DNA of 32,401 nt from Nocardia yamanashiensis NBRC 100130. Lineage in GTDB: Bacteria; Actinomycetota; Actinomycetes; Mycobacteriales; Mycobacteriaceae. Positions 22,513-30,907 of this stretch are shown in pieces. The notes under the pieces were generated by a model. The model was not told where the DNA came from. It made no database searches and worked only from the letters and a program-made list of their open reading frames with translations. A program made the position numbers and the translations under genes. The number at the start of each line of letters is the position of its first letter. Position 1 is the first letter of the stretch. The stretch is taken from NCBI RefSeq assembly GCF_001613325.1, contig NZ_BDCD01000057.1:1-32401 (forward strand). The letters run 5' to 3'.

Positions 22513-23723
22513 ACCAGCCGACCCCGGACGCGCACTGGCAGCAGGTGTATCGCCACCTGCACGCGCACCCCGAGCTTTCCGGCCAGGAGCACGCCACCGC
22601 GCGATTGGTCGCCGACGAACTGCGCGCCATGCCGGGCTGGGACGTCACCCCGGGCGTCGGCGGCACCGGCGTGGTGGCCGTCCTGCACGGCGGCCCCGGC
22701 CCGGTGGTCTGGTTGCGCGCCGATATGGACGCGCTCCCCGTGCAGGAGCAGACGGACCTGGACTACGCCTCGGAAACCGCCGGCGTCATGCACGCCTGCG
22801 GCCACGACGTGCACGTGACCGCGCTGCTGGCCGCCTGCGCCGAATTGGCCGCCGGCCCCGCCCTGCCCGGCACCGTGGTCGCGGTCTTCCAGCCCGCCGA
22901 GGAGACCGGCGCGGGTGCGCAGGGCATGTTGAACGACGGCCTGCTGGAACGCTTCCCGGCCCCGGGCATCGTGCTGGGCCAGCATGTCGGCCCGATGCCC
23001 GCCGGTCTGGCCGTCACCCGCGGCGGCGTCCTGATGGCCGCCTCCGATTCGATCCGGGTGCTGCTCACCGGTTCCGGCGGTCACGGCTCCATGCCGCACG
23101 CCGCCGTCAATCCGCTGGTCATGGCCGCGTCGCTGGTGCTGCGCCTGCAAACCCTTGCCGCCCAGCAGTCCTCGCTGCCGAATTCGCCGATTCTCACCCC
23201 AGGCGCACTGCACGTGGGCACCCGGCCGAACATCATCGCCGAATCCGCGGAACTGCTGCTGACCCTGCGCACCTTCTCCGACTCCACCCGCCGCCGCATG
23301 CTCGATGCCGTCGAACGCGTCAGCGCCGCCGAAGCCGAGGCCGCGGGCGCCCCGCAGCCGCCGAAAGTCGAGTTCTACGATCCGTTCCCGGTCACCGTGA
23401 ACACCCCCGACGCCACCGAACGCCTGATCGCGACCCTCACCGCGGGCGGCGTGCCGACCCTGCCGCTGCCCAATCCGCTCACCGGCAGCGAGGATTTCGG
23501 CCTGTTCGGCACGGCGGCGGGCTGCCCGTCGGTGTTCTGGCATATCGGCGGCATCGACCCGGCCCGCTTCACCGAGGCCGATCAGCAGCTCATGCTCACC
23601 GAGCATCTGCTGCCGGAACGCTTCCCGGCCAATCACTCCCCGCGTTTCGCCCCGGATCCGGAGCAGACGCTGCCGCCCGCCGTCCGCGCCCTGGTGACCG
23701 CGGCCCGCGCCCAATTCGAGTAG
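22509..23723 (+). CDS. M20D-family amidohydrolase (aminoacylase/hippurate hydrolase type)
   Basis: A 404-residue metallohydrolase. Key segments are HPELSGQEHAT (20-30), WLRADMDALPVQE (68-80), MHACGHDVHV (94-103) with Cys97/His99 as metal ligands, QPAEETGAGAQGM with the catalytic Glu pair at 131-132, GQHVGP with His159 and a late NHSPRF histidine. This set is that of M20D enzymes that deacylate N-acyl amino acids or cleave indole-amino-acid conjugates. It is translationally coupled to the MFS gene by an ATGA overlap, with AAGGAG inside that gene. Together they suggest uptake and hydrolysis of an amide, regulated by the divergent tandem Lrp. Confidence 0.92.
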   Translation: MNQPTPDAHWQQVYRHLHAHPELSGQEHATARLVADELRAMPGWDVTPGVGGTGVVAVLHGGPGPVVWLRADMDALPVQEQTDLDYASETAGVMHACGHDVHVTALLAACAELAAGPALPGTVVAVFQPAEETGAGAQGMLNDGLLERFPAPGIVLGQHVGPMPAGLAVTRGGVLMAASDSIRVLLTGSGGHGSMPHAAVNPLVMAASLVLRLQTLAAQQSSLPNSPILTPGALHVGTRPNIIAESAELLLTLRTFSDSTRRRMLDAVERVSAAEAEAAGAPQPPKVEFYDPFPVTVNTPDATERLIATLTAGGVPTLPLPNPLTGSEDFGLFGTAAGCPSVFWHIGGIDPARFTEADQQLMLTEHLLPERFPANHSPRFAPDPEQTLPPAVRALVTAARAQFE

Positions 23724-23765
23724 CTCACTACTCGCTCGCCGCTGCCGTGGCGGTGCCAGACTGGT

Positions 23766-23785
23766 CTCGAGCGATCACGCTCGAG
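23766..23785. terminator. Hairpin after the MFS-amidohydrolase operon
   Basis: CTCGAGCG-ATCA-CGCTCGAG is an 8-bp perfect stem with a 4-nt loop, 43 bp after the amidohydrolase stop and 25 bp before the next start. No T run follows, so it may be a factor-assisted terminator or an operator for the downstream gene. Confidence 0.45.
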
Positions 23786-23809
23786 CACTGCGACCGGTGG
23801 AGCGCTGCC

Positions 23810-24976
23810 ATGGCTACCAACCGCATTCGAATCGCCTCCTTCAATGTGGAGAACCTCTTCGCCCGGGCCCGGGTGCTCGGCGCGCCGCCCGGTATCGCCG
23901 ATCCGGTGCTCGACGCCTACGCCAGGGTCAACGAGATCTTCGAGCACGAGATCTATTCCCCCGCCGACAAGGCCGAGATCCTGCGCCTGCTGAAAGTCCT
24001 GGATCTGCTGCTCGACGACGGCGACGCGACCCGGGAGGACACCTTCGCCGTCATGCGCCGGATCCGCGGCAAACTGCTGAAGAAACCGCAGGGCGGCACC
24101 GCCGACGACGTGATCGTGGTGGCCGAGGGCCGCCAGGACTGGGTCGGCTGGGTCGAGCTGATCAAGGACCGCGTCGATTCGGCCGCCATGAGCAATACCG
24201 CCCGGGTGTTCACCGAGATCGGCGCCGATATCGTCGGCGTGGTAGAGGCCGAGGACCGGAATACGCTGCAGCGCTTCGGGTTCACGCTGATCCGCGACGA
24301 GAAGGGCGAGCCGCGCTATCCGCACGTCATGCTCATCGACGGCAATGACAAGCGCGGCATCGACGTCGGCGTGATCTCCACCGGCCGCTACCCATTGCGG
24401 GATATTCGCTCGCACGTGGACGACGGCCCCCTCGACAATCGCATCTTCAGCCGCGACTGCCCCGAGTACCGTTTCCAGTTCCCCGCCGGCAGCGGGCTGG
24501 CCGGGCAGCCGTTCGTGCTGCTGGTGAACCATCTCAAGAGCAAGTTCGGCGGGCACCAGTCCAGCAGCGACAAACGCCGCAAGAAGCAGGCCGCGCGGGT
24601 GGCCGAGATCTACCGGCGGCTGCGGGACGAGGGCGTCGAGCACGTGGTGGTGCTGGGCGATTTCAACGACACCCCCGACAGCGACGCACTGAAACCACTG
24701 CTGGACGCCACCGACCTCACCGATATCAGTGCGGCGCCGGGCTTCGACGACGGCGGCCGCCCGGGCACCCTCGGCAATGGCACCGCACGCCAGAAGATCG
24801 ACTACATCCTGTTGTCGCCCAGCCTGTTCGCGCGAGCCAGCGGCGGGGCCATCTTCCGCAAGGGGGTGTGGGGCGGGGTGCACGGCACCCTGTTCCCGCA
24901 CTTCGACACCATCTCCGGACCGGAGCAGGCGGCCTCGGACCACGCCGCCGTCTACGCCGACCTCGATATCGGCTGA
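23810..24976 (+). CDS. Endonuclease/exonuclease/phosphatase (EEP) family hydrolase
   Basis: The 388-residue protein contains the EEP metal-dependent fold: IRIASFNVENLF (about 6-17) with the metal-binding Asn and Glu, GADIVGVVEAEDRNTLQRF, LLVNHLKSKFGG with the catalytic His, VVVLGDFNDTPDSDAL with the Asp/Asn pair, KIDYILLSPSL, and the final SDHAAVYADL. Members are DNases or phosphodiesterases/phosphatases; extracellular nucleases of this type are common, but no signal peptide is visible here. ATG 23810 follows GTGGAG by 7 nt; an upstream GTG at 23747 would overlap the hairpin. Insertions between the N-terminal motif and the core make it longer than minimal EEP domains. Confidence 0.88.
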   Translation: MATNRIRIASFNVENLFARARVLGAPPGIADPVLDAYARVNEIFEHEIYSPADKAEILRLLKVLDLLLDDGDATREDTFAVMRRIRGKLLKKPQGGTADDVIVVAEGRQDWVGWVELIKDRVDSAAMSNTARVFTEIGADIVGVVEAEDRNTLQRFGFTLIRDEKGEPRYPHVMLIDGNDKRGIDVGVISTGRYPLRDIRSHVDDGPLDNRIFSRDCPEYRFQFPAGSGLAGQPFVLLVNHLKSKFGGHQSSSDKRRKKQAARVAEIYRRLRDEGVEHVVVLGDFNDTPDSDALKPLLDATDLTDISAAPGFDDGGRPGTLGNGTARQKIDYILLSPSLFARASGGAIFRKGVWGGVHGTLFPHFDTISGPEQAASDHAAVYADLDIG

Positions 24977-25145
24977 CCCGGCCGCCGGACACACCGGCGA
25001 GCGCGATCCGGGCCGCGGTGGGAAACGAATCTATCCGGTGTCGGTTCTGCGACGGATCGGTGGCGATCAGGCTTGTCGGCGTGTCGGATGCGCGTGCCGA
25101 AAGCATGCTGACCGTGGCCGTCGGGCAGGCGAAAGGGGACGTGCG

Positions 25146-26342
25146 GTGGGTTTGAGACGTCGGGAGCTGCTGATCGGCTTGGCGGGAGCGGGCGGGCTCA
25201 CCCTCGCCGGATGCGGGCGCGACCGGGAACCCGCGCCGCCGCCCACACCGGCCGTGCTCCGTTTCGAACCGGCCCTCGACGGCCGCGATGTGGATGCGCG
25301 GCAGCCGGGCCGGGTCACGGTCACCGACGGCGCCCTGCGCAGTGTGGAGTGGATCGACGAAACCGGGCGGGCGCTGCCGGGTGCGCTGAGCGCCGATCAG
25401 CGGACCTGGACCTCCGCCGAACCGCTCGGCTACGGCCACACCTACACCGCGAAAGCCGTGGCGCACGGCGAAACCGGCGACATCACCGCGACCGCGAACT
25501 GCGCGACCGTCGTGCCGGATCGGCTCGTCGATGTCTCGCTGCGCTCGGCGACCATGGTCGAACTCGCCGAAAACGACACGTATGGTGTGGGTTTGGTGCT
25601 GGTGGCGCATTTCGCCGAGCCTGTGGACCGGGTGGCGGCGGAAACCCATCTGAAGGTGATCACCGAACCGGCGGTGCCGGGCTCCTGGTTCTGGCTCGAC
25701 GATCAGAACGCGCACTGGCGGCCGGAACGGTACTACGCGGCGGGCTCCCGGGTCACGGTGGCGGCCGAACTGTTCGGCGTCGCGCTCGGCGGCGGCGCGT
25801 ACGGGCTGCGGGATCAGCGGGTATCGGTGCTGATCGGGCCCGCGCGGGTGGCCATCGCCGACGACAACACCAAGATGATCGACGTTTTCGAGAACGGGAA
25901 CCTGGTGCGCACCATGCCCACTTCGATGGGCATGGGCGGTTCGGCTGTGGTGGGCGGGCGGCTGCTCTCGTTCTGGACCCGGCCGGGCACCTATACGGTG
26001 CTGGACCGGCAGAACCCGGTCATCATGGATTCCTCCAGCTATGGGCTGCCGGTGAATTCGCGGCTCGGCTACAAGACCAGCATCGATCACGCGGTGCGCA
26101 TCAGCCATGACGGCATCTTCGTGCACGCGCTGGCGGAAAGCATGTGGGCGCAAGGCAATACGAACGTCTCGCACGGCTGCCTGAACCTGTCCCCCGCCGA
26201 TGCCGCCTGGTTCTACGACTTCATCGGCACCGGTGACGTGGTGGAGGTGCGCAATACCGGCGGCGAACCCCTCGACATCTGGCAGAACGGCGACTGGAGC
26301 ATGCCGTGGCCGGATTGGCTGCGCGGCAGCGCCCGCGCCTGA
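25146..26342 (+). CDS. L,D-transpeptidase lipoprotein (YkuD domain)
   Basis: A 398-residue protein of LdtMt2-like size and layout. It has a lipoprotein signal with lipobox LAGC (Cys23) and an N-terminal RRRELL that could also suit Tat export, then Ig-like domains (about 35-230) and a YkuD catalytic domain (about 232-368). The active site reads IFVHALAES (His327) and NVSHGCLNLS (His343, Cys345). Such enzymes form 3-3 crosslinks in peptidoglycan and underlie carbapenem-sensitive, penicillin-tolerant wall growth. GTG 25146 is chosen for AAAGGGGA 6 nt upstream. The TGA stop at 26340-26342 is in the same frame as the following oxidase gene, 75 bp on. Confidence 0.92.
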   Translation: MGLRRRELLIGLAGAGGLTLAGCGRDREPAPPPTPAVLRFEPALDGRDVDARQPGRVTVTDGALRSVEWIDETGRALPGALSADQRTWTSAEPLGYGHTYTAKAVAHGETGDITATANCATVVPDRLVDVSLRSATMVELAENDTYGVGLVLVAHFAEPVDRVAAETHLKVITEPAVPGSWFWLDDQNAHWRPERYYAAGSRVTVAAELFGVALGGGAYGLRDQRVSVLIGPARVAIADDNTKMIDVFENGNLVRTMPTSMGMGGSAVVGGRLLSFWTRPGTYTVLDRQNPVIMDSSSYGLPVNSRLGYKTSIDHAVRISHDGIFVHALAESMWAQGNTNVSHGCLNLSPADAAWFYDFIGTGDVVEVRNTGGEPLDIWQNGDWSMPWPDWLRGSARA

Positions 26343-26417
26343 CCCGGCGCGCGGACATCGGCGGACAACCTCGCCGATCGGCGGGCGAGATCATCGCCGA
26401 GGGACGACGATCTAGGC

Positions 26418-28748
26418 GTGGCAGGTGAATTCGTGGCGGTGCCCGGCTGGCCCGCGTGGGAGAACCAGGACTGCGGGATAGCCGTCGGCGATATCGACGG
26501 CGACGGCGCACCGGATGTGCTGGTGCTCATGGTCGACGACCCGGCCGGGCAGAACGCGGGACTGTACCGGGTGGGCAATGGATTCGCGGCCGATGGGTCG
26601 GTCCGGGACTGGGGGCCGTGGCTCACCGTGCCGGACTGGTTCGGCTGGGAGAACCAGGGCGGCGGGGTCGCGCTCGCGGACCTGAGCGGCAACGGGCGGC
26701 TCGATCTGGTGGTGTTCGTGGTGGACAACCCGCCCGGCCAGAACCAGGGGTACTACCGGATCGGCCGGGACCTGGCCGCGGACGGCGCCGTGACCGGCGG
26801 CTGGACGCCGTGGCTCGCGGTGCCCGACTGGTTCGGCTGGGAGAACCAGGGCGCGGACATCTGCCTGACCCGGATCGACGGGCAGGACGTGCTGGTGGTG
26901 CTGACCGTCGACAATCCGCCCGGCCCGAATACCGGGCAATTCCGGCTGGCCAAGGACATCCGGGCGGACGGGACCGTCGGCGCGTGGACGCCGTGGGTGG
27001 CGGTACCGGACTGGTACGGGTGGGAGAACCAGGGCGCGGGCATCACGGCCGCCGACCTCGACGGTGACGGCCGGCCCGAACTGGTGGTGTTCGGGGTCGA
27101 CAATCCCGGCGGCGCCAACTCCGGGGTGTACACCATCGGCTGGGGACTGGACGGGTCCGGGCACGCACTCGACGGCTGGAGCGCCTGGACGGTGCTGCCG
27201 TGGGGGTTCACCGAAAACCAGGGCGCGGCAACGGCTCTGCTCGACACCGGCGGGGCGCGGCCGGAGCTGGCGGTGTGCACCATCGACGCCCCCGAGGGAC
27301 GCAATGCCGGGTATCTGCGGGTCCTCGAACTGGAAACCGATCTCATGCACGCCGCGCATCTGGGGGTGTGGCGGATCCTCGACTTCGACACCGAGATCAA
27401 TCCGGTGCACGCCGCCCTGCTGCACACCGGTGACGTGCTGTTCTTCGCGGGCTCCGGGAACGATCCGGACCGGCACGACGCGCACGAATTCCGTACGCGG
27501 GTCTGGCATTACCCGCGCCCGGGCCTGGACGCGCCGAGCACGCCCATCGACCTGTTCTGCGTCGGCCAGGCCTTCCTGCCCGACGGCCGGCTGCTCGCGG
27601 CGGGCGGCACCGAACGCTACGACCCCTTCTACGGCCTGCGCGACGCCCTCATCTTCGATCCGGCCGACCTGACCTGGAATCGGGTGCCGGACATGGCATT
27701 CGGGCGCTGGTATCCGTCGCTGGCGGCGCTGCCGGACGGCAAGGTGGTGGCGGTGTCCGGGCTGGGCGCCGACAATTTCCTGTCGGTGGTGCCGGAGCTG
27801 TTCGATCCGGAGACCCGGACCTGGTCCACGCTGCCCGTGCCCGGCCCCATACCCATGTACGGCCATTTGGTGCTGCTCGCCGACGGACGGCTGTTCTACA
27901 CCGGCGGCCAATACGGCGGCAATAACGGTATGCGGCCGTCCATCTGGGATCCGGTCACCGGGGCCACCACCGAGGTCGGCGGCCTCACCGATCCGGGGTC
28001 CCGCAATCAAGCCGCCAGTCTGCTGCTGCCGCCCGCGCAGGATCAGCGGGTCATGTTGCTCGGCGGCGGCGGCTTCGACATGCACAGTCCCGCACCGGCT
28101 CTCGCCGACGCCCGGATCGTCGTTACCACCGCCGCGAATCCGGAATACGTGGCCGCGCCGCCGATGGACCATGCCCGCATGCACCTGAGCGCCGTACTGC
28201 TGCCCGATCGCACCGTATTGGCCACCGGCGGTTCGGGCATGGAGGAAATGGCGCACGCCGCACCGGCGCACGCCGAGATCTTCGACCCCGCCACCGGGAT
28301 GTGGATGCACACCGCACCGTGCCGCGTGCCCCGGCTCTACCATTCCATCGCGCTGCTCACCCCCGACGGCAAGGTGATCACGGCGGGTTCCAATCCGGCG
28401 CGCAAGACCGAAGAGCTCCGGATCGAAATCTATTGGCCCGCCTACCTTTTCCGAGGACCGCGGCCCGGCCTCGCGCTCGGGGCGAGCACCGTCGGCTACG
28501 GCGGCACCCTCACCGCCGTCACCGACACCCCGATCCGCGAGGCCTCGCTGTTCCATCCCGGCGCGTGCACCCACTCCTGCGACAACGAGCAGCGGCTCAT
28601 CGATCTCGAATTCACCACTCCCGCAGCGAATTCGCTCACCTTCACCATGCCGGGCAATCCGGCGCTGGCCCCGCCCGGCTGGTATCTGCTGTTCGTGGTG
28701 GACGGCAACGGCGTGCCGTCCACCGGACAGTGGGTGCGCTTGAACTGA
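26418..28748 (+). CDS. Galactose-oxidase-like copper radical oxidase with five N-terminal repeats
   Basis: A 776-residue protein. Residues 5-305 are five ~62-residue repeats built on VPDWFGWENQGxG (at about 8, 71, 135, 196 and 260) followed by DGDGxxDLVVFxVDNPxGxNxGxYRxG, a VCBS/FG-GAP-like beta-propeller pattern. Residues ~315-680 are a kelch-type propeller and ~685-776 the DUF1929 domain. All copper radical residues can be placed: Cys381 (LFCVG) and Tyr432 (RWYPS) for the thioether pair, Tyr641-His642 (RLYHS) and His719 (CTHSCDNEQR). It should oxidise an alcohol or aldehyde to release hydrogen peroxide. No signal peptide is encoded. GTG 26418 is the first start in frame and has a weak ribosome binding site. 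Confidence 0.88.
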   Translation: MAGEFVAVPGWPAWENQDCGIAVGDIDGDGAPDVLVLMVDDPAGQNAGLYRVGNGFAADGSVRDWGPWLTVPDWFGWENQGGGVALADLSGNGRLDLVVFVVDNPPGQNQGYYRIGRDLAADGAVTGGWTPWLAVPDWFGWENQGADICLTRIDGQDVLVVLTVDNPPGPNTGQFRLAKDIRADGTVGAWTPWVAVPDWYGWENQGAGITAADLDGDGRPELVVFGVDNPGGANSGVYTIGWGLDGSGHALDGWSAWTVLPWGFTENQGAATALLDTGGARPELAVCTIDAPEGRNAGYLRVLELETDLMHAAHLGVWRILDFDTEINPVHAALLHTGDVLFFAGSGNDPDRHDAHEFRTRVWHYPRPGLDAPSTPIDLFCVGQAFLPDGRLLAAGGTERYDPFYGLRDALIFDPADLTWNRVPDMAFGRWYPSLAALPDGKVVAVSGLGADNFLSVVPELFDPETRTWSTLPVPGPIPMYGHLVLLADGRLFYTGGQYGGNNGMRPSIWDPVTGATTEVGGLTDPGSRNQAASLLLPPAQDQRVMLLGGGGFDMHSPAPALADARIVVTTAANPEYVAAPPMDHARMHLSAVLLPDRTVLATGGSGMEEMAHAAPAHAEIFDPATGMWMHTAPCRVPRLYHSIALLTPDGKVITAGSNPARKTEELRIEIYWPAYLFRGPRPGLALGASTVGYGGTLTAVTDTPIREASLFHPGACTHSCDNEQRLIDLEFTTPAANSLTFTMPGNPALAPPGWYLLFVVDGNGVPSTGQWVRLN

Positions 28749-28752
28749 CCCG

Positions 28753-29154
28753 CTACTGCTCCGGGCAGTTGTGATAGGCGGTGATCAGCCACCGCCCGTC
28801 ACGCCGGACCAGGGTCCAGGTCGCCAGCACCCAACGATCGGCGGGCGGTTCGCCCTCGCCCGCCATCACCACGGCGCTGCGGCTCACCACGACGGCGGTA
28901 TCGGGGGCCGGGAAACGCACCGACTGCGGTTCGTCGATCGTCGTCGAACCACGCAGCGGGCCCGCGAAACCCGCGGCCATATGCGTGCGGGTGGCCGCGC
29001 TGCCCTCATTGCGCACGCCGCGCAGAATCGACGTCGCCTCCGGGTCGTAGTCGGCGACGAACGCCTCCGCGTCATTGGCGGCCCACGCGCGGTAGAGGTT
29101 GTTCAGGACGTCCAGAACGGCCTCACGGTCGGTGTGCACTGCGGTGTCGGACAT
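28753..29154 (-). CDS. SgcJ/EcaC-type SnoaL-like (NTF2-fold) protein
   Basis: A 133-residue single NTF2-like domain. DREAVLDVLNNLYRAWAANDAEAFVADYDPEATSIL is the opening helix pair and strand of the SgcJ/EcaC group, and the end reads WVLATWTLVRRDGRWLITAYHNCPEQ. Members are often linked to polyketide pathways or of unknown role; no pathway genes adjoin it here. The start has GAGGAG upstream. It converges with the copper oxidase gene with a 4-bp gap and lies 30 nt beyond the usual spacing from the CtaG gene, so it may be transcribed from that promoter. Confidence 0.85.
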   Translation of the reverse strand: MSDTAVHTDREAVLDVLNNLYRAWAANDAEAFVADYDPEATSILRGVRNEGSAATRTHMAAGFAGPLRGSTTIDEPQSVRFPAPDTAVVVSRSAVVMAGEGEPPADRWVLATWTLVRRDGRWLITAYHNCPEQ

Positions 29155-29222
29155 GGTTCTCTCCTCGGGTTCGCGGCCGCGTCGAGCGGCTCACGAGTAC
29201 ATACCGGCGGACCGTCGCCGAT

Positions 29223-30185
29223 TCATCGCCGCCCGCCCGGTGATTTCGTGTGCAGGCCGCGCAGATAGGCGTTGTAGGCGTCCAGCTCGGCGTCGGCGTG
29301 GACCGGGAAGCGTTCGCGGACCGCGTTTTCGCGCTGTTCGTCGCGATACCAGCGCATGGCGAAGACCGTCACCACCACCAGGGCGACGGGCTCGCCGTAG
29401 GACCACGCGAGCGCACCGGCCAGGTGCTGGTCGGAAATCGGATCGACGCCCCAGGCGGCGGGCGGATCGGTGAACAGGCCGACCATGGGCAGGGTCGACA
29501 TCATCAGCACCAGGCCGATGAACACGTGCAGCGGCATCTCCACGAAAATGTCGAAGAAGCGGCCCAGATTGGTCTGGCGCACCGGCAACGGACCGGTCGA
29601 CAGCACCGGGACGATGAAGAGCAAACCGCTCAGCAGGAAGAAGACCTCCAGGGCGAGATGGCCTGCCAGCCAGGAGCCCACGGTGTCCAGGACCGGGGTC
29701 AGGTAGACGCCGTAATAGCTGAACAGGAACAGCGGCACCGTCACCGCGGGATGCAGCAGGACGCGAGCGGGCCGGCGGCGCAGGCCCGACAGCGCGGCCC
29801 CCAACACGATTCGTCCCGCGCCGTGATGGGCGGTGGCGCGCAATAACAACACGCCCGGGGAACCGAGCACCCACAGCGGCGGAATCAGAATCGACAGGGT
29901 CAGGTGCTGAAACATGAAGGCGCTGAACAATTCGAATCCATAGCCTTCGATGGCCAGGCCGGTGACCGCCACCAATACCGCGCAACCGGTCAGGAAGCAC
30001 GCCGTGCGCCACCACGGCCAGGCCCGGCCATCGGCCAGCACCCGGCGTACGCCCCAGATGTACAAGCCCGCCAAGACGATTCCCACCAGCGGCAACAGCG
30101 GCAGCGGCTGCGGATTCCAGCCGAACATGGCGGCCGGCGACGGCGGCGCCGAGGGCAGGTGCACCGATCCAGCGACGATCTCCAT
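29223..30185 (-). CDS. CtaG-like cytochrome c oxidase assembly/copper protein
   Basis: A 320-residue membrane protein with about seven helices, of the caa3-type CtaG family. It shows MFQHLTLSILIPPLWVLGSPGVLLLRATAHHGAG, the conserved QHL...PPL..LG.P helix with flanking histidines, FSYYGVYLTPVLD, and GHLALEVFFLLSGLLFIVPVL. In bacilli CtaG delivers copper to oxidase, and actinobacterial relatives are linked to copper supply. ATG 30185 is chosen for GGAGG 4 nt upstream; the adjacent TTG at 30188 is too close. A 25-bp palindrome lies 27 bp ahead of the start, suggesting tight regulation. Confidence 0.9.
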   Translation of the reverse strand: MEIVAGSVHLPSAPPSPAAMFGWNPQPLPLLPLVGIVLAGLYIWGVRRVLADGRAWPWWRTACFLTGCAVLVAVTGLAIEGYGFELFSAFMFQHLTLSILIPPLWVLGSPGVLLLRATAHHGAGRIVLGAALSGLRRRPARVLLHPAVTVPLFLFSYYGVYLTPVLDTVGSWLAGHLALEVFFLLSGLLFIVPVLSTGPLPVRQTNLGRFFDIFVEMPLHVFIGLVLMMSTLPMVGLFTDPPAAWGVDPISDQHLAGALAWSYGEPVALVVVTVFAMRWYRDEQRENAVRERFPVHADAELDAYNAYLRGLHTKSPGGRR

Positions 30186-30189
30186 CAAG

Positions 30190-30194
30190 CCTCC
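30190..30194 (-). promoter_or_regulatory. Ribosome binding site of the CtaG gene
   Basis: The minus strand reads GGAGG, 4 nt before ATG 30185 and only 1 nt before TTG 30188, which decides for the ATG. Confidence 0.5.
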
Positions 30195-30211
30195 GCACTC
30201 CCGAACCCCGG

Positions 30212-30236
30212 CATCTACTAATCCGAATAGTAGATG
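30212..30236. promoter_or_regulatory. Near-perfect 25-bp palindrome upstream of the CtaG gene
   Basis: CATCTACTA-N7-TAGTAGATG has perfect 9-bp arms; including the spacer, 11 of 12 positions pair around a central C. It starts 27 bp upstream of the CtaG start codon. The CTACTA/TAGTAG arms faintly recall BlaI/CopY-type operators, but no such regulator gene is in the window. Confidence 0.6.
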
Positions 30237-30386
30237 AGGTCGCGCCGCACCCCGGAATCACCCCCGGACGTGCTGATTTATTGCATAAGCCCCCTCTACA
30301 GATTTCTTGCCTTTGCGCCGTAAAGTGATAGTTTCTCTCTATGACCGTTTTGGTCTGAGAGTCATCGGCGCATCGAGGGAGATGCC

Positions 30387-30890
30387 GTGCACAGGGCCGT
30401 GAAAGTTACCGCCGCTGGGGTTTGCGGGACAGTATTCGGGATGGTTGCGTGTCTGTTCGGGGCGGCGGGTGCCGCACACTCTGACGCACCGGGCGGACCG
30501 GTGGTCGTGGATGGCACCGCGTATTTCGCCATGGGCGACTGGAACTGTTCGATCGGGGCGGACGGCGCGGTCGGATGCGATCTCGCGAGACCCGCTTCGG
30601 TGATGCAGGTGCTGTATGTGGGAATGCAGGTGCCGGTGCCGAATGTGTCTGCGATAGTGATCGATTCGAGCGCGCTGCCGGCGCATCCGCAGTGGAACTC
30701 CAATGGGAGTCATACGCTGCCGGGCGGAAACCCGGCGCTGGAACGGATTTCGGCCGTCAACCATTACGATCCGCAGTACTGGGTGACCCATGCCGGGGCC
30801 ACCTGCCAGATCACCTTCAAAGGTGCGGCCGTATGTAGTTCGATGGGGCATGGATTCAGCCAATGGGGACCAGAACCGTTCGGTTACTGA
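30387..30890 (+). CDS. Small secreted protein with two Cys hairpins
   Basis: The 167-residue precursor has a signal peptide of about 32 residues (AAGAAHSDA). The mature part has four cysteines in two similar segments, NCSIGADGAVGC near the start and TCQITFKGAAVC near the end, each spaced C-x9/10-C, suggesting two small disulfide-closed beta hairpins. I recognise no named family; similar exported proteins occur in Nocardia and mycobacteria. GTG 30387 follows GGGAG by 5 nt. The preceding ~100 bp are AT-rich for this genome and likely hold its promoter. It converges with the cutinase-like gene with a 17-bp gap. Confidence 0.75.
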   Translation: MHRAVKVTAAGVCGTVFGMVACLFGAAGAAHSDAPGGPVVVDGTAYFAMGDWNCSIGADGAVGCDLARPASVMQVLYVGMQVPVPNVSAIVIDSSALPAHPQWNSNGSHTLPGGNPALERISAVNHYDPQYWVTHAGATCQITFKGAAVCSSMGHGFSQWGPEPFGY

Positions 30891-30907
30891 TCCCCATGAC
30901 TCGTGTA

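Noticed and set aside
24977..25145. 169-bp gap before the L,D-transpeptidase, examined for a small RNA or riboswitch
   Set aside because: No convincing stem-loops, tRNA-like fold or conserved riboswitch core could be seen by eye.
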